NCBI GenBank assembly: GCA_902518395.1
Contig: CABYFX010000004.1
Coordinates: 1-49,796, forward strand
Source: an uncultured Pelagibacteraceae bacterium
Lineage (GTDB): Bacteria; Pseudomonadota; Alphaproteobacteria; Pelagibacterales; Pelagibacteraceae
Reading direction: 5' to 3'
Length of the DNA: 49,796 nucleotides
A model generated the notes under the pieces. It saw only the letters and a program-made list of their open reading frames with translations. It was not told the DNA's origin and ran no database searches. Below, in pieces: positions 28,105-38,819 of the stretch (the stretch's first letter is position 1; the number at the start of each line of letters is the position of its first letter). The position numbers and the translations under genes were made by a program.

Positions 28105-28990
28105 TTAAATTTTCTAAATGTATATCAGAATTTTTTCTAAGTAATATCGATAGAAGGTTACCAACTTCTTTTTGTATATCTTTTCTATTTACTACTCTGT
28201 CGACAAAGCCATGTTTCTCAACAAATTCAGCTGTTTGAAAATCAGAGCTTAATTCTTCTTTAACAGTCGCTTGAATTACCCTTTTCCCCGCAAAGGCGAT
28301 TAGACATCCAGGTTCTGCCAGATGAATATCCCCTAACATTGCAAAAGAGGCAGTTATTCCACCAGCCGTAGGATCCGTAAAACATACTATGTAAGGCAAA
28401 TTATTATTTTTAAGTTCATTTATTGCAAGAGTTGTTCTCGTCATATTTGCTAGTGCAATTGTAGACTCGAACATTCTTTGTCCACCTCCACAAGGAAAAA
28501 ATAAGTAAGGTGTTTGATTATCTATTGCATGTTGTACTCCATAAATTATTGCTTCTCCCTCAGCAGCACCAACCGAACCTCCAATAAAATCAAAGTTTAT
28601 TGCACCTGCCGTTACCTCTATTCCATTTATTTTCCCTTTAGCAATCATTACTGCACAATTTTGGTTTGTCTTCTTCCTCGCAATTTTAAGTCTGTCTTTG
28701 TAAGATTTTGTATCAACCCAATTTAATGGATCTTCTGTAGGTATAGGTGACTCTAAAATTTGATAAGCGTTTTTACCGAATACTATATCAAACCTTTGTC
28801 TACAACTAATTCTATGATGTTTTCCACAAAGATTACAAACCCATAAATTATTCTCTAAATCTTTCTTTAATATTGGACCTTTGCAACAACTGGTCCAATC
28901 TGAATTTGCTATATCCTCTTTCGAAGGTCTCTTTCGAAGTACCTTCTTTATTTTTTCTCCAAAATTTATAGCTTTTGTTAACCAATTCAT
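28061..28990 (-). CDS. accD: acetyl-CoA carboxylase carboxyltransferase subunit beta
   Basis: CCKGPILKKDLENNLWVCNLCGKHHRIS zinc ribbon; GGSVGAAEGEAI; GGGQRMFES. Confidence 0.96.
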   Translation of the reverse strand: MNWLTKAINFGEKIKKVLRKRPSKEDIANSDWTSCCKGPILKKDLENNLWVCNLCGKHHRISCRQRFDIVFGKNAYQILESPIPTEDPLNWVDTKSYKDRLKIARKKTNQNCAVMIAKGKINGIEVTAGAINFDFIGGSVGAAEGEAIIYGVQHAIDNQTPYLFFPCGGGQRMFESTIALANMTRTTLAINELKNNNLPYIVCFTDPTAGGITASFAMLGDIHLAEPGCLIAFAGKRVIQATVKEELSSDFQTAEFVEKHGFVDRVVNRKDIQKEVGNLLSILLRKNSDIHLENLNETSETNIQTREAS

Positions 28991-29787
28991 GATATTTGTT
29001 TTCTTAGTTTACTAACCATCTTACTTACATTTATGACAGGATTTTGTCTATTGTTTAAACTTCTAGTAATTTCTTTACAAATTTGACTTCCTACAACAAG
29101 TCCATCTGTATTTTTAAAATTTGATATAGTTTTCTCAGTTATCCCAAAGCCAATAACACAATTCTTTTTAGGACTTATTTTTTTAATTTTATTGTAATTA
29201 GCTAATATTTTTTTTGGAGAAATTTTTAGCTTCCCTCCAGTTGTAGACAGCATGCTTATATAGTAAATCATATCATGAGAATCTTTTGTAATACTTTTTA
29301 GTCTTTTATTCGACGTTGTAGGAGATAATAACTGGATAAAATTAATTGAATTTTTTTTACATTTCTTTGAAAAAATTTTGTTTTCTGGCCACGGTAAATC
29401 AACTACTATTAAACCATTAACGCCTGATTTTTTACATTTTTTTAAAAAATTATTTTCACCATATTGGAAAATCATATTGTAGTAACCCATAAATATTACT
29501 GGTTTTGAATTTTTACTTTTTTTAAAATCGCTGACAATTTTAAAAATATCATTCATCTTAATACCATTTTTAATCGCTCTATAAGCACTAGTTTGAATTT
29601 GGCCTCCATCTGCTACTGGAGTATTATGAGGTACACCAACTTCTAAAATATCAGCATAATTTGAAATTGTTTTTAAGATTTCCAAAGATTGTTTCTTTGA
29701 GCTATCACCAGCAACAGTATAAGTAAGTAACGCTGGTCTATTTTCATTTTTTGCTTTTTTAAATGCTAGGCTAATTGGATTTAACAT
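28987..29787 (-). CDS. trpA: tryptophan synthase alpha chain
   Basis: PALLTYTVAGDSSKKQSLEIL; EVGVPHNTPVADGGQIQ; GLIVVDLPWPE. Confidence 0.96.
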   Translation of the reverse strand: MLNPISLAFKKAKNENRPALLTYTVAGDSSKKQSLEILKTISNYADILEVGVPHNTPVADGGQIQTSAYRAIKNGIKMNDIFKIVSDFKKSKNSKPVIFMGYYNMIFQYGENNFLKKCKKSGVNGLIVVDLPWPENKIFSKKCKKNSINFIQLLSPTTSNKRLKSITKDSHDMIYYISMLSTTGGKLKISPKKILANYNKIKKISPKKNCVIGFGITEKTISNFKNTDGLVVGSQICKEITRSLNNRQNPVINVSKMVSKLRKQIS

Positions 29788-31015
29788 ATTTCTTTCCCAA
29801 TTTTTTTTCTAAAATACCTCTATCTTTATATGCATCTCCGCAACTATTAATAATTACAATTGTATTTTTGCTCAATTTTTTTGCTTCTTTGATGGCAACC
29901 GAGAATGCATGGCTCGGTTCGAGAGATGGTCTTAAATTTTCATATTTTGTAACTATTTGATAGGCCTTTAAAGCTTCTTCGTCACTAGCTGCTGTATACC
30001 TTGCGCGCTTTGTATCTTTTAAGAAGCAATGAAGCGGTGAAATTCCAGGATAATCAAGACCAGCAGAAATTGACTCGGTTTCTTCAATCTGACCATCGCT
30101 ATTCTGATTAACATATTGAGCTGCACCATGAAGTATACCAATTTTGGAACCATAAGTTAAAGGGGCTGCATGCCTTTTACTTTTTGCTGGTCCTCCAGCC
30201 TCAACCCCAATAAATTCAACTTGTTTTTTATCATAATCCATAAATTCATTCCAAAAACCAAAACTTGAGGAACCTCCTCCTACACAATTATATAATTTAA
30301 GTTTTTTAGGAATTTCACCAAATTCTTGGATTAATTGCACTTTAAGTTCTCTAGAGATTTGACTAGTGCTCCAACCACAGATGCGAACAAAAATTGCTGG
30401 GCCTACAGTACTACCTACACACATTGCAGTTGTATCACAATTAGCAACCCAATATCTCATACATTCTGATACAGCATCTACAAGTGTTTGACTTCCCGAG
30501 TATACAGGAATCACATCAGCACCATTTTTTTTCATTGCTTTAACATTTGGCTGTTGTCTTTTTATATCTTTCGCTCCCATAAAAATTTTACATTTTAAAC
30601 CAAATTTCATTGCTGCCATGCTCAGCATCTTGCCGGCATAGCCTGCGCCAGTATCACCAATAATTATTTTTTTTCCAGATCTCTTCGCTAATAAACAATG
30701 TACAGTTGCATTATATATTTTATGAGCACCACCGTTAGCGTCAGATACAACCTTTGACCAAATCTGAGCTCCTCCTATGTGGTTTGTTAAATTATTCAAT
30801 TTTATAAATCTTGTAGGAGCACCAATCCAATTTTTAAAATATTTATCTCTTTCCTTTATGAATTTTTTATCTGACTTCAACTTATCAAATTGTTTTTCTA
30901 GATCTTCTATAGGTTTTTTAAGTGTTTCAGGCACAAAATTACCACCAAATTTACCACCCCAGAAACCAAGTTTATCTCCTTGATCTATAACCGGAATTCT
31001 TTTTTTGAGTTTCAT
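29771..31015 (-). CDS. trpB: tryptophan synthase beta chain
   Basis: GGAHKIYNA; GDTGAGYAGKMLSMAAMKFGLKC; CVGGGSSSFGFWNEF. Confidence 0.95.
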   Translation of the reverse strand: MKLKKRIPVIDQGDKLGFWGGKFGGNFVPETLKKPIEDLEKQFDKLKSDKKFIKERDKYFKNWIGAPTRFIKLNNLTNHIGGAQIWSKVVSDANGGAHKIYNATVHCLLAKRSGKKIIIGDTGAGYAGKMLSMAAMKFGLKCKIFMGAKDIKRQQPNVKAMKKNGADVIPVYSGSQTLVDAVSECMRYWVANCDTTAMCVGSTVGPAIFVRICGWSTSQISRELKVQLIQEFGEIPKKLKLYNCVGGGSSSFGFWNEFMDYDKKQVEFIGVEAGGPAKSKRHAAPLTYGSKIGILHGAAQYVNQNSDGQIEETESISAGLDYPGISPLHCFLKDTKRARYTAASDEEALKAYQIVTKYENLRPSLEPSHAFSVAIKEAKKLSKNTIVIINSCGDAYKDRGILEKKLGKKYVKSN

Positions 31016-31629
31016 TTCAGTATAGCCAAATTTAATAATTTATTTATTTTTTCAATATCTTTTTTACCTTTTTCATTTTCTAAAGCACCGCTTAAATCTA
31101 AGAAGATATTATTATTATTTAAACTTGAAATATCCTCTATTTTTATATTTCCAGCAATCATTTTATTTATTGAATTAGGTACCGAATTTAACAATTCATG
31201 ATTAAATCCTATAGATTTTTCATAACCCTTACCATCAAATAAAATTATATCTGCAATGCCTAAATAACTTTTATATTTGTTTACATCCCTCTTATTATTA
31301 ACTGTGAGTGCTGTAATAATATTCACGTTATATTTATTCTTAATTATTTTTGTTCTTTCGGGGTCTACATCATATAGTTGATAATAATCAAAATTTAGAT
31401 TTTTCATTGTATCTAAAGTTTCCTCACTTGGATCAACTAGAACCAATACAAAATTAGAGTTTTTTTTTTCAGCTTTAGTCAGTATCTTTAACTTCTCATA
31501 ATCTACAAATCTTTTACTTTTCTTGTAATTACCAATAAAACCTACAAATTTTGGAGGGTATCGATGATTTAAAATATACTTCAATGTATCAAGATCAGAG
31601 ACCCCACAAATTTTTAATCCTTTAATCAT
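31012..31629 (-). CDS. trpF: phosphoribosylanthranilate isomerase
   Basis: KICGVSDLDTLKYI...PPKFVGFI...LVDPSEETLD; downstream neighbour trpB. Confidence 0.9.
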   Translation of the reverse strand: MIKGLKICGVSDLDTLKYILNHRYPPKFVGFIGNYKKSKRFVDYEKLKILTKAEKKNSNFVLVLVDPSEETLDTMKNLNFDYYQLYDVDPERTKIIKNKYNVNIITALTVNNKRDVNKYKSYLGIADIILFDGKGYEKSIGFNHELLNSVPNSINKMIAGNIKIEDISSLNNNNIFLDLSGALENEKGKKDIEKINKLLNLAILK

Positions 31630-32300
31630 TAACTTAAGTGATCAATTAAATTCTTAAGATTATTTCGAATGTTACCTTTTGTAATTGGTCTTCCGATTAC
31701 TAACCAATCACTGCCATTTTTGTATGCCTGTTTTGGAGTAAGAACTCTTTTTTGGTCATTCATTTTAGAATTAAATCTTATGCCTGGAGTGATTATCTCT
31801 TTTTTAAAGACTTTTTTTACAATATTTACCTCTTGAGCGCTGCATACTACAGCATCTAATTTTGCTCTACTGGCTAATTTTGCTTGTTGAAGGACTATTG
31901 TTTTAACTTTTTTATTAAATCCAATTTCTTTTAGTGATTTATTATCTAGAGATGTAAGAACTGTCACACCAATCAATTTTGTTTTACCCGACGCTTTTTT
32001 GGCAGATTTTAGAGCTTCTAACCCAGAGTTAATATGAATTGTTAAATAATTTAAGTTTAAATCTTTCACAGCTTTGATTGCTGATACGCAGGTATTTGGA
32101 ATGTCTGAGATTTTATAATCCCCAAATGTAATTTTATTTTTTAATTTTGATATAAATTTTCTACCATATTTTGAATTTAAGAATTCTAATCCAAACTTAT
32201 AACCGATCTTTAACTTTGAATTTTCAGTTTCTCTAATTATTTTTTTTATTTTAAAAATACTAGTACTATCGCAGGCAATAAATATTTTATTTTTTTTCAT
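31629..32300 (-). CDS. pyrF: orotidine 5'-phosphate decarboxylase
   Basis: KIGYKFGLEFLNS; GDYKISDIPNTCVSAIKA; LTIHINSG; ITPGIRF; WLVIGRPITKG. Confidence 0.92.
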   Translation of the reverse strand: MKKNKIFIACDSTSIFKIKKIIRETENSKLKIGYKFGLEFLNSKYGRKFISKLKNKITFGDYKISDIPNTCVSAIKAVKDLNLNYLTIHINSGLEALKSAKKASGKTKLIGVTVLTSLDNKSLKEIGFNKKVKTIVLQQAKLASRAKLDAVVCSAQEVNIVKKVFKKEIITPGIRFNSKMNDQKRVLTPKQAYKNGSDWLVIGRPITKGNIRNNLKNLIDHLS

Positions 32301-32577
32301 TAGTTTTACTTGCCCATTCTTTAGACATTTTGAACAATATTGCTTTTTTTTCTGGTGTATTTACATGTTCATTAGTCCTCGGATTTCTTGATATTCGGGC
32401 CTTTTGGATCCGAGGTTCAATTGAAAATACATCTCTTAACTCTACTCTTTCGCCTCTTCTCAGAGCCTGTTGCATTTCATAAATCATAATATCAAATAAT
32501 TTAATCAGATCTTTTTTTAAAAAATTTGGATAATTTCTAGCTAATTGTTTTATTAAGTCTGACTTTACAAATGACAA
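32287..32577 (-). CDS. ihfB: integration host factor subunit beta
   Basis: FVKSDLIKQLARNYPNFLKKDLIKLFDIMIYEMQQALRRGERVELRDVFSIEPRIQKARISRNPRTNEHV. Confidence 0.92.
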   Translation of the reverse strand: MSFVKSDLIKQLARNYPNFLKKDLIKLFDIMIYEMQQALRRGERVELRDVFSIEPRIQKARISRNPRTNEHVNTPEKKAILFKMSKEWASKTNEKK

Positions 32578-32580
32578 TTT

Positions 32581-34323
32581 TTATTCAGAGTCCTTTTTAT
32601 TCTTTTTATCACCTAATTGCTCGGAAAGCGATGAAAAGGGAAGATTCTTCCCGCTTAGTGGGCTAGAATGTTCTTTAATAGCTTTAGCATTCATTATTTC
32701 TTCAAGCAACTTGATACTTAATGTTATCTTTCTCTTCTCAAAATTTAATTCTGCAATTGCTGCATCAATTCTTTCTCCACCCACAAACCGTGATGGTCTC
32801 GCATCAGATGCACTCATTGCTATCTGAGATTTCTTTATCAACATTTCTATATCGCATCCTTCTGGCTTTACCAATAATCCTTTGTTATCAGACGAAATGA
32901 CTTTTACAGTTATCGCATCATTAACTTTTTTGTCTTTGAACCAGTCAAAAGGATCTTTTTGTAGTTGTTTTAGACCAACCCTAACTTTTTGCTCTGATTT
33001 CTTAATTTCTAATATTCTTACCTTTAGACTGTCACCCTTTTTATATTTCTTTAGTTCTTCTTCGGCATTCCCTGTAAAAGTTAAATCATTTGAATGTAAA
33101 AAACCATCTATATCAAAGTTAGCTAATTTTAAATAAATAGCATATTCATTAGCATTGCTTACTACTCCCTCAATATCAGATCCTACAGGATAATCATTTT
33201 CTAATTTAGAGTATGGATTTTCTTGAGTTAGTCTATGTGAGATTGCCACTCTTCTCTTTTCTTTATCAATTTCAGTAATTACACAATCTATTTGATCACC
33301 TACATTAAATATTTTTTTTGGAGATATATTTTTTTTCGTCCAACTAATTTCACTACTGTGAAGAAGCGTACTTAGTCCTGCTTCTAATTCACAAAAACAG
33401 CCATAGTCAGTAATCTTTACTACTTTTACTTTATATTGATTTCCTATTTGATAATTTGAAATATGTTCAAAAGGATCAGGAGATAACTGCTTAATAGAGC
33501 AGCCAACTTGTAATTTATCCATATCTATAGATATGACTTTTAATTGATGTTTTTCTCCGATATTAAATATCTCATCGGGGTGATTTACTCTACTATAACT
33601 TATTTCTTGTAAATGGCACAATGTATCTATTGTACCATCAGGTGTTGTCACTTCAAAAAAACAACCAAATGATGAATATCCCTTTACTATTGCATCATTA
33701 ATAATATCTCCTACTTTAAATCTCTCAATAATTTTAACTTTATCCTCTTTTTTGTTTGATGAAACAACCTGTCTTCTTGAAACTACACTATTTCCTCTTA
33801 CCATATCGAGTTTTATCAAGGCAAACTTTTGTTCTACGCCAATTAAGTGATCTATGTTTTTAACTGGTTTGTCTGAAATTTGTGATCCTGGGCAAAACAT
33901 TAATGACCCTGTTTCAATGTGTTCAACTATTACACCACCTTTAGTTTTCTGTGTTATTTTTCCATTTATAAGCTCATTATTTTCATAACATTTTACTAAT
34001 TTATTCCAGCCTTTAATTTTTTGTGCTTTTTGAGCTGATACAATAACATCACCATTCTTATCTTCAATTTTTTCTAGCAAAACTGAAATTGTAGTACCTT
34101 CTTTAATTTCTTCACTCATTCCAATTAATTTTGCTTCATTAACATCAATGACAGGTTCACTTTTCAAACCTGGGATAAATAAAAAAATATATTTATTTGT
34201 AACTTTAGTTACTTTGCCTTCAATTATTTTACCCTCTTCTATTTTGTTCTTTGATAATTGGCTGTTTAGTAATTTTTCAAATTGTTGAGTAGCTGGCGAT
34301 GTTAAATCTTTATAAATTTCCAT
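32581..34323 (-). CDS. rpsA: 30S ribosomal protein S1
   Basis: Multiple S1 domains; upstream of ihfB and downstream of cmk. Confidence 0.96.
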   Translation of the reverse strand: MEIYKDLTSPATQQFEKLLNSQLSKNKIEEGKIIEGKVTKVTNKYIFLFIPGLKSEPVIDVNEAKLIGMSEEIKEGTTISVLLEKIEDKNGDVIVSAQKAQKIKGWNKLVKCYENNELINGKITQKTKGGVIVEHIETGSLMFCPGSQISDKPVKNIDHLIGVEQKFALIKLDMVRGNSVVSRRQVVSSNKKEDKVKIIERFKVGDIINDAIVKGYSSFGCFFEVTTPDGTIDTLCHLQEISYSRVNHPDEIFNIGEKHQLKVISIDMDKLQVGCSIKQLSPDPFEHISNYQIGNQYKVKVVKITDYGCFCELEAGLSTLLHSSEISWTKKNISPKKIFNVGDQIDCVITEIDKEKRRVAISHRLTQENPYSKLENDYPVGSDIEGVVSNANEYAIYLKLANFDIDGFLHSNDLTFTGNAEEELKKYKKGDSLKVRILEIKKSEQKVRVGLKQLQKDPFDWFKDKKVNDAITVKVISSDNKGLLVKPEGCDIEMLIKKSQIAMSASDARPSRFVGGERIDAAIAELNFEKRKITLSIKLLEEIMNAKAIKEHSSPLSGKNLPFSSLSEQLGDKKNKKDSE

Positions 34324-34979
34324 TAATTATTTAGTTTTCTATCCATAATAGCTTTAATTTTTTTAAAACTCGCTTTCTTACTTAATTTAGTGGTATTAAT
34401 CAAGATAGAATCTTTTGTTTTTTTTAGAGGCCCGTGTTTCCTCTCTTTATCTGATTTGTCCCTGTTTTTAAGGCTTTTAAGAACTTCTTTATAAGTAATT
34501 TTTTTTTTTAATTTTTGATACTCGTAAAATCTCCTTTTGGCTCTTACCTCTATACTTGCAGTTATGTAGAATTTAAACATTGCATCTTTTACTTGAATAG
34601 AAGTTATATCTCTTCCATCTAGCACAGATCCCCTATATTTTGTTGGCGGAGTGTAAGCACATTTTTGTTGAAATTCATGAACTATATTTCTTATTTTTCT
34701 ATCTATCGCTATTTTTGAAGCTGATATCGCAACTTCGTTTGACAATAAGGCCTTATTTTTTAAATATTTAAACTTTAAATTATTAATTCTTTTTTTAACA
34801 AGTTTGTAAGTGAATTTTTTTTCATTCTCTAATTTTAATTTGCCAATATATCTATAAATCTTTCCTGTATCTAAATAATATAAATTATAGTGTTTTGAAA
34901 TTAACTTTGCTTGAGTGCCAGCACCAGCTGCTGCCGGTGAATCTATAGCAACTGTAATAATGTTCTTCCTTTTTTTCAA
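34323..34979 (-). CDS. cmk: cytidylate kinase
   Basis: VAIDSPAAAGAGTQAKLISKHYNLYYLDTGKIYR; VLDGRDITSIQV...IEVRAKRRF. Confidence 0.92.
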   Translation of the reverse strand: MKKRKNIITVAIDSPAAAGAGTQAKLISKHYNLYYLDTGKIYRYIGKLKLENEKKFTYKLVKKRINNLKFKYLKNKALLSNEVAISASKIAIDRKIRNIVHEFQQKCAYTPPTKYRGSVLDGRDITSIQVKDAMFKFYITASIEVRAKRRFYEYQKLKKKITYKEVLKSLKNRDKSDKERKHGPLKKTKDSILINTTKLSKKASFKKIKAIMDRKLNN

Positions 34980-36301
34980 TTTATATTAGCTCCCAACCTT
35001 TTTAAAATTTTTAGGAAATCTGGAAAAGATGTATTGATGGAATCTCTGTCATGAATTTTCCATTTACCACCTAATGTAAGAGCGGTAATACAAGATAAAA
35101 AAAATATTCTATGATCCTTTAAAAAATTTTTCATCTGGTAATTTTTTGATAATATTAAATTAGGTTTACCATAAATTTGAATATCATTTTTATACCGTTC
35201 AACTTTGATACCTATCAATTTCAAAAATTTAATTGCTAAATCTAATCTTTTTGACTCTTTTTTATTCATTTCTCCTAAATCTTTAAATTTCGATACTCCT
35301 TTTGCTTTCGCAGCAACTAGAAAAATTATTAAAAATTCATCAATTGCAGAGCTATTTAGTTTTGAAGGGCAATTTATAGCTTTTAATTTATTTTTACTTT
35401 TTACGTATATGTCAGCCATCTCTTCACCATTATAATTTTTTTTATTCTTTAGTTTTATATTTGCTCCCATTTTATTTAAAATATTTATTATTCCAATTCT
35501 AGTTGGATTTACATTCACATTTTGAATTATAATTTTTGAGCCTTTCGAAAGAAGTGTCAAAACTATAAAAAATGAAGCAGAACTTATATCACCTGGAATA
35601 TTATATTTAAAACTTTTAAATTGCTCTAGTCCTTGAACAACTATTATTTCATACCCTTTTTTTTTAATTATTTTTATTGGATAATTTAAAAATTTAAGCA
35701 TTAGTTCCGTATGATTTCTCGATGACTTTGAATATATCTTTGTGACACCAGGAGTATTTAATGCACTAAATATAATACAAGTTTTTACTTGTGCACTACC
35801 AATATATTCGTTGTATTCGATAGGTCTTAGAAAATTTGTACCTAATATTTCAATTGGCAATAAATTATTTTTGCTTTTAATATTAACACCAAAAAGTTTT
35901 AAAGGTTTAATAACTCTTGAAAAATCTCTTTTCGATAAACTTTTATCACCAATTAATTTAACTTTAACTTTTGATTTTACTAACAACCCAAGTATTAATC
36001 TTGCCAATGTTCCAGAATTCCCTGCATTTAACTTAGTTTTTTTCTTAATATTGAAACTATTTAAACCATACCCCTCAATCACATATACATTTCCCTGCTT
36101 CGAGTAATTAATTCCAAGTTTTTTAATTGTTTTTAATGAATTTAATACATCTTCCGACTCTAATAAGTTAGTAATTTTTGATATACCTACCGCTTGTGAA
36201 GCAAGCAGAACAGATCTTATTGAAATACTTTTATCAGAGCTAACTTTGATTTTTTTATTAAAAGAATTTAATTTATTTTTTATTGAAATAGTATTTGCCA
36301 T
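34976..36301 (-). CDS. aroA: 3-phosphoshikimate 1-carboxyvinyltransferase
   Basis: VSSDKSISIRSVLLASQA; LNAGNSGTLARLILGLL; GDKSLSKRDFSRVIKPL. Confidence 0.95.
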   Translation of the reverse strand: MANTISIKNKLNSFNKKIKVSSDKSISIRSVLLASQAVGISKITNLLESEDVLNSLKTIKKLGINYSKQGNVYVIEGYGLNSFNIKKKTKLNAGNSGTLARLILGLLVKSKVKVKLIGDKSLSKRDFSRVIKPLKLFGVNIKSKNNLLPIEILGTNFLRPIEYNEYIGSAQVKTCIIFSALNTPGVTKIYSKSSRNHTELMLKFLNYPIKIIKKKGYEIIVVQGLEQFKSFKYNIPGDISSASFFIVLTLLSKGSKIIIQNVNVNPTRIGIINILNKMGANIKLKNKKNYNGEEMADIYVKSKNKLKAINCPSKLNSSAIDEFLIIFLVAAKAKGVSKFKDLGEMNKKESKRLDLAIKFLKLIGIKVERYKNDIQIYGKPNLILSKNYQMKNFLKDHRIFFLSCITALTLGGKWKIHDRDSINTSFPDFLKILKRLGANIN

Positions 36302-36308
36302 AGATGAA

Positions 36309-37085
36309 TTAATTTATTTTAAATTCATCACCAAAGTAAGCAGATTTTGCACTTGCATCTTTTATAATTTCACTTGGACTTCCAGAAGCTATAATTTTAC
36401 CATTTGATAGAACAATTGCTCTATCTACACAACTTAATAAATCTCTAGCTTGATGATCACAAACAATTACAGTTATTTTTTCAAGAGCTTGCAAGTTTAC
36501 AATTATTTCTTGTAACATTTTAATCGTTAAAATATCTAAAGCTGCAAATGGTTCGTCTAAAAGTAATATATTTGGATCGTTTACTAAAGCCATGGCTATT
36601 ACTAATTTTTTTTTTTGTCCACCAGATAAATATTTTGCTTTTATTTTTAATAAAGGGTCAAATTCAAATTGTGAAATAATTTTTTCTATTTTTGATTTTC
36701 TCAATTCTTTTTCTTTAATATGTATCTCACCCACAAGTTTCAAATTTTCAAGTAAATTTAAATTTTGTATAAAGCCACCATACTGAGGTACATAACCTAG
36801 TTTGTATCTTATTGCCCTCTCATATATGGGAATATTTGTGCAATCTTCTCCATTTATTAAAACTCTACCAAAGCTAGGATCCTTTAAGCCCGTTATAATA
36901 TGAAAAATTGTCGATTTTCCAACACCATTAGGTCCAAGCATTCCCAAAACCTCTTGTTTGTTAATTATTAAATTTAAATTATTTAAAATTTGTCTCCTAT
37001 TGTAAAACATGGAAATTTTATCTAACTGTAATAAAGCTTGTTTTTCTTTATAGCTTTTAATTCTAAATTTTTTTATTAACGCCAT
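36309..37085 (-). CDS. lptB: LPS export ABC transporter ATP-binding protein
   Basis: GPNGVGKSTIFHIITG; YLSGGQKKKLVIAMAL; LLLDEPFAALD; next to LptC-like and kdsD. Confidence 0.92.
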   Translation of the reverse strand: MALIKKFRIKSYKEKQALLQLDKISMFYNRRQILNNLNLIINKQEVLGMLGPNGVGKSTIFHIITGLKDPSFGRVLINGEDCTNIPIYERAIRYKLGYVPQYGGFIQNLNLLENLKLVGEIHIKEKELRKSKIEKIISQFEFDPLLKIKAKYLSGGQKKKLVIAMALVNDPNILLLDEPFAALDILTIKMLQEIIVNLQALEKITVIVCDHQARDLLSCVDRAIVLSNGKIIASGSPSEIIKDASAKSAYFGDEFKIN

Positions 37086-37837
37086 TAGTTTGTAACAATT
37101 TCGATATCTGTAGAAGTACTCTCAGGATTTATATTTATATCTTTTGTCTTTAAATCAAACTCCACAATTCCTGCTTTCATTGTTGATTTAGGATCTGTAA
37201 TTATTACATCATTATAAGCTATAGCTTTATTTGTTTCCATATTAATATCAAAATTTATGCATGTAATTTGTTTTTCCTGATAATTTATTATTACATTCTT
37301 ATAAAATTTGGAGTTTGAGGTGACTGAATTATATTGTCCTAAGTCTGAGACTATATAAATTGTATCTCTTTTATCTGAAGAGATTTTACCCCTTACATTA
37401 ATTAAATCTAAAATATCATTATTATTCAAATTTGATTTACCTGAGTTAGCTAACAAGTAAAAAGTATTTCCTCTATCATCAACTGAAGTATATTCAACAT
37501 CTTTAACTAAGTTTTTAATTCCTTTTGATGGTATTATATTATTTTCTATTTTTTCCTCATTAATCAAATTTTCTTTAGTTATCTTTTCTTGAATATTCTC
37601 AGTTGTTATTGTCTGTATTTTTTTATTACCAATATTCTCAGCCAATTCATTATTCTTAAATTCTAATTCGGATATTTTTCTTTCAAGTTCTTTAATCTGC
37701 TCTTGATTATTAATTTCTTGTAAAGTTGTTTCTTCAACAATTTTTTTATTTACATTAAAATATTTATGGTAAACCCCAGCTATAATTGAAAATATTATTA
37801 TTAAAATTAATATTTGAATTAAGGACTTAATTGACAT
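37085..37837 (-). CDS. lptC: LptC-like LPS export periplasmic protein with coiled-coil insertion
   Basis: N-terminal TM, predicted coiled coil (QEQIKELERKISELEFKNNELAENI), then LptC/OstA-like beta segment; lies between kdsD and lptB. Confidence 0.6.
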   Translation of the reverse strand: MSIKSLIQILILIIIFSIIAGVYHKYFNVNKKIVEETTLQEINNQEQIKELERKISELEFKNNELAENIGNKKIQTITTENIQEKITKENLINEEKIENNIIPSKGIKNLVKDVEYTSVDDRGNTFYLLANSGKSNLNNNDILDLINVRGKISSDKRDTIYIVSDLGQYNSVTSNSKFYKNVIINYQEKQITCINFDINMETNKAIAYNDVIITDPKSTMKAGIVEFDLKTKDININPESTSTDIEIVTN

Positions 37838-38818
37838 TTAACTAATGTTAGCATCCAAAATTTGATGAATATGAATAAACCCAACTGTTTTATTTTTTTT
37901 ACCATTTTTGTGTACACATAAACTAGTTATTTTTTTCGTATTCATAATCGAAAGTGCTTGAGCCGCAAGCATATCTTTATCAACACTAATTGGTTTTTTT
38001 TTCATAACTTTCTTAATTTCTAAATTTTGAAAATTTATTTTTAAATTAGAAAGTCTTTTTAAATCACCGTCAGTAAGAATTCCATTTGTATTATTTCCTT
38101 TGTCTCTAACTATTAATACACCAAGTCCTTTTTTTTCTATTTTTTTTAAAGCACTTACCATTCTAATATTTTCATCTACGTATGGTATATTTCTTCCAAT
38201 TAGCATTAGATCTTCAACAGTTTTAAGTTTTATCGAAAGCGAACCACTTGGATGAAATTTTTTAAAGTCCAACTTACCGAAATTTCTATAATTCATGCAC
38301 GCTATCGCTATTGCATCGCCTAAAGCTATTTGAACAGTTGTGGATGATGTTGGAACAAAGTTACCAGGACCAGCCTCTTTAACTGAAGGTAATAAAAACT
38401 TTATGTCCGCATTTTTGTACAAAAGTGAATCTTTCTTTGAAGTAATACCGATAAGTTTAATATTTTTATTTCTCGATGCGTATTGTATAATATTTTTTAA
38501 TTCCTCACTCTGTCCACTTAAACTTATTAATATTATAATATCATTGGATGTAATTTGTCCCATATCCCCATGGCTTGCATTTGATGCATCCAAAAAAAAT
38601 GATGGTGTACCAGTTGATGAAAGGGTTGCCGACCACTTTTTTCCAATAATCCCACTTTTACCAACACCTGAAATAATTACTTTACCATTTCTACAATTAA
38701 TAATTGTCTTGATAATCTGTTCGAATGATTTTCCTATGCTTAATTGAAGTTTTTTTAGAGAATCTAATTCAACTTTTATTACTTGTTTTGCAATATTTAT
38801 CAAATTTTTGTTTCTCAT
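37838..38818 (-). CDS. kdsD: arabinose-5-phosphate isomerase (SIS + CBS domains)
   Basis: ISGVGKSGIIGKKWSATLSSTGTPSFFLDASNASHGDMGQI; C-terminal CBS pair; start set at MRNKNLINIAKQV. Confidence 0.92.
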   Translation of the reverse strand: MRNKNLINIAKQVIKVELDSLKKLQLSIGKSFEQIIKTIINCRNGKVIISGVGKSGIIGKKWSATLSSTGTPSFFLDASNASHGDMGQITSNDIIILISLSGQSEELKNIIQYASRNKNIKLIGITSKKDSLLYKNADIKFLLPSVKEAGPGNFVPTSSTTVQIALGDAIAIACMNYRNFGKLDFKKFHPSGSLSIKLKTVEDLMLIGRNIPYVDENIRMVSALKKIEKKGLGVLIVRDKGNNTNGILTDGDLKRLSNLKINFQNLEIKKVMKKKPISVDKDMLAAQALSIMNTKKITSLCVHKNGKKNKTVGFIHIHQILDANIS

Positions 38819-38819
38819 T

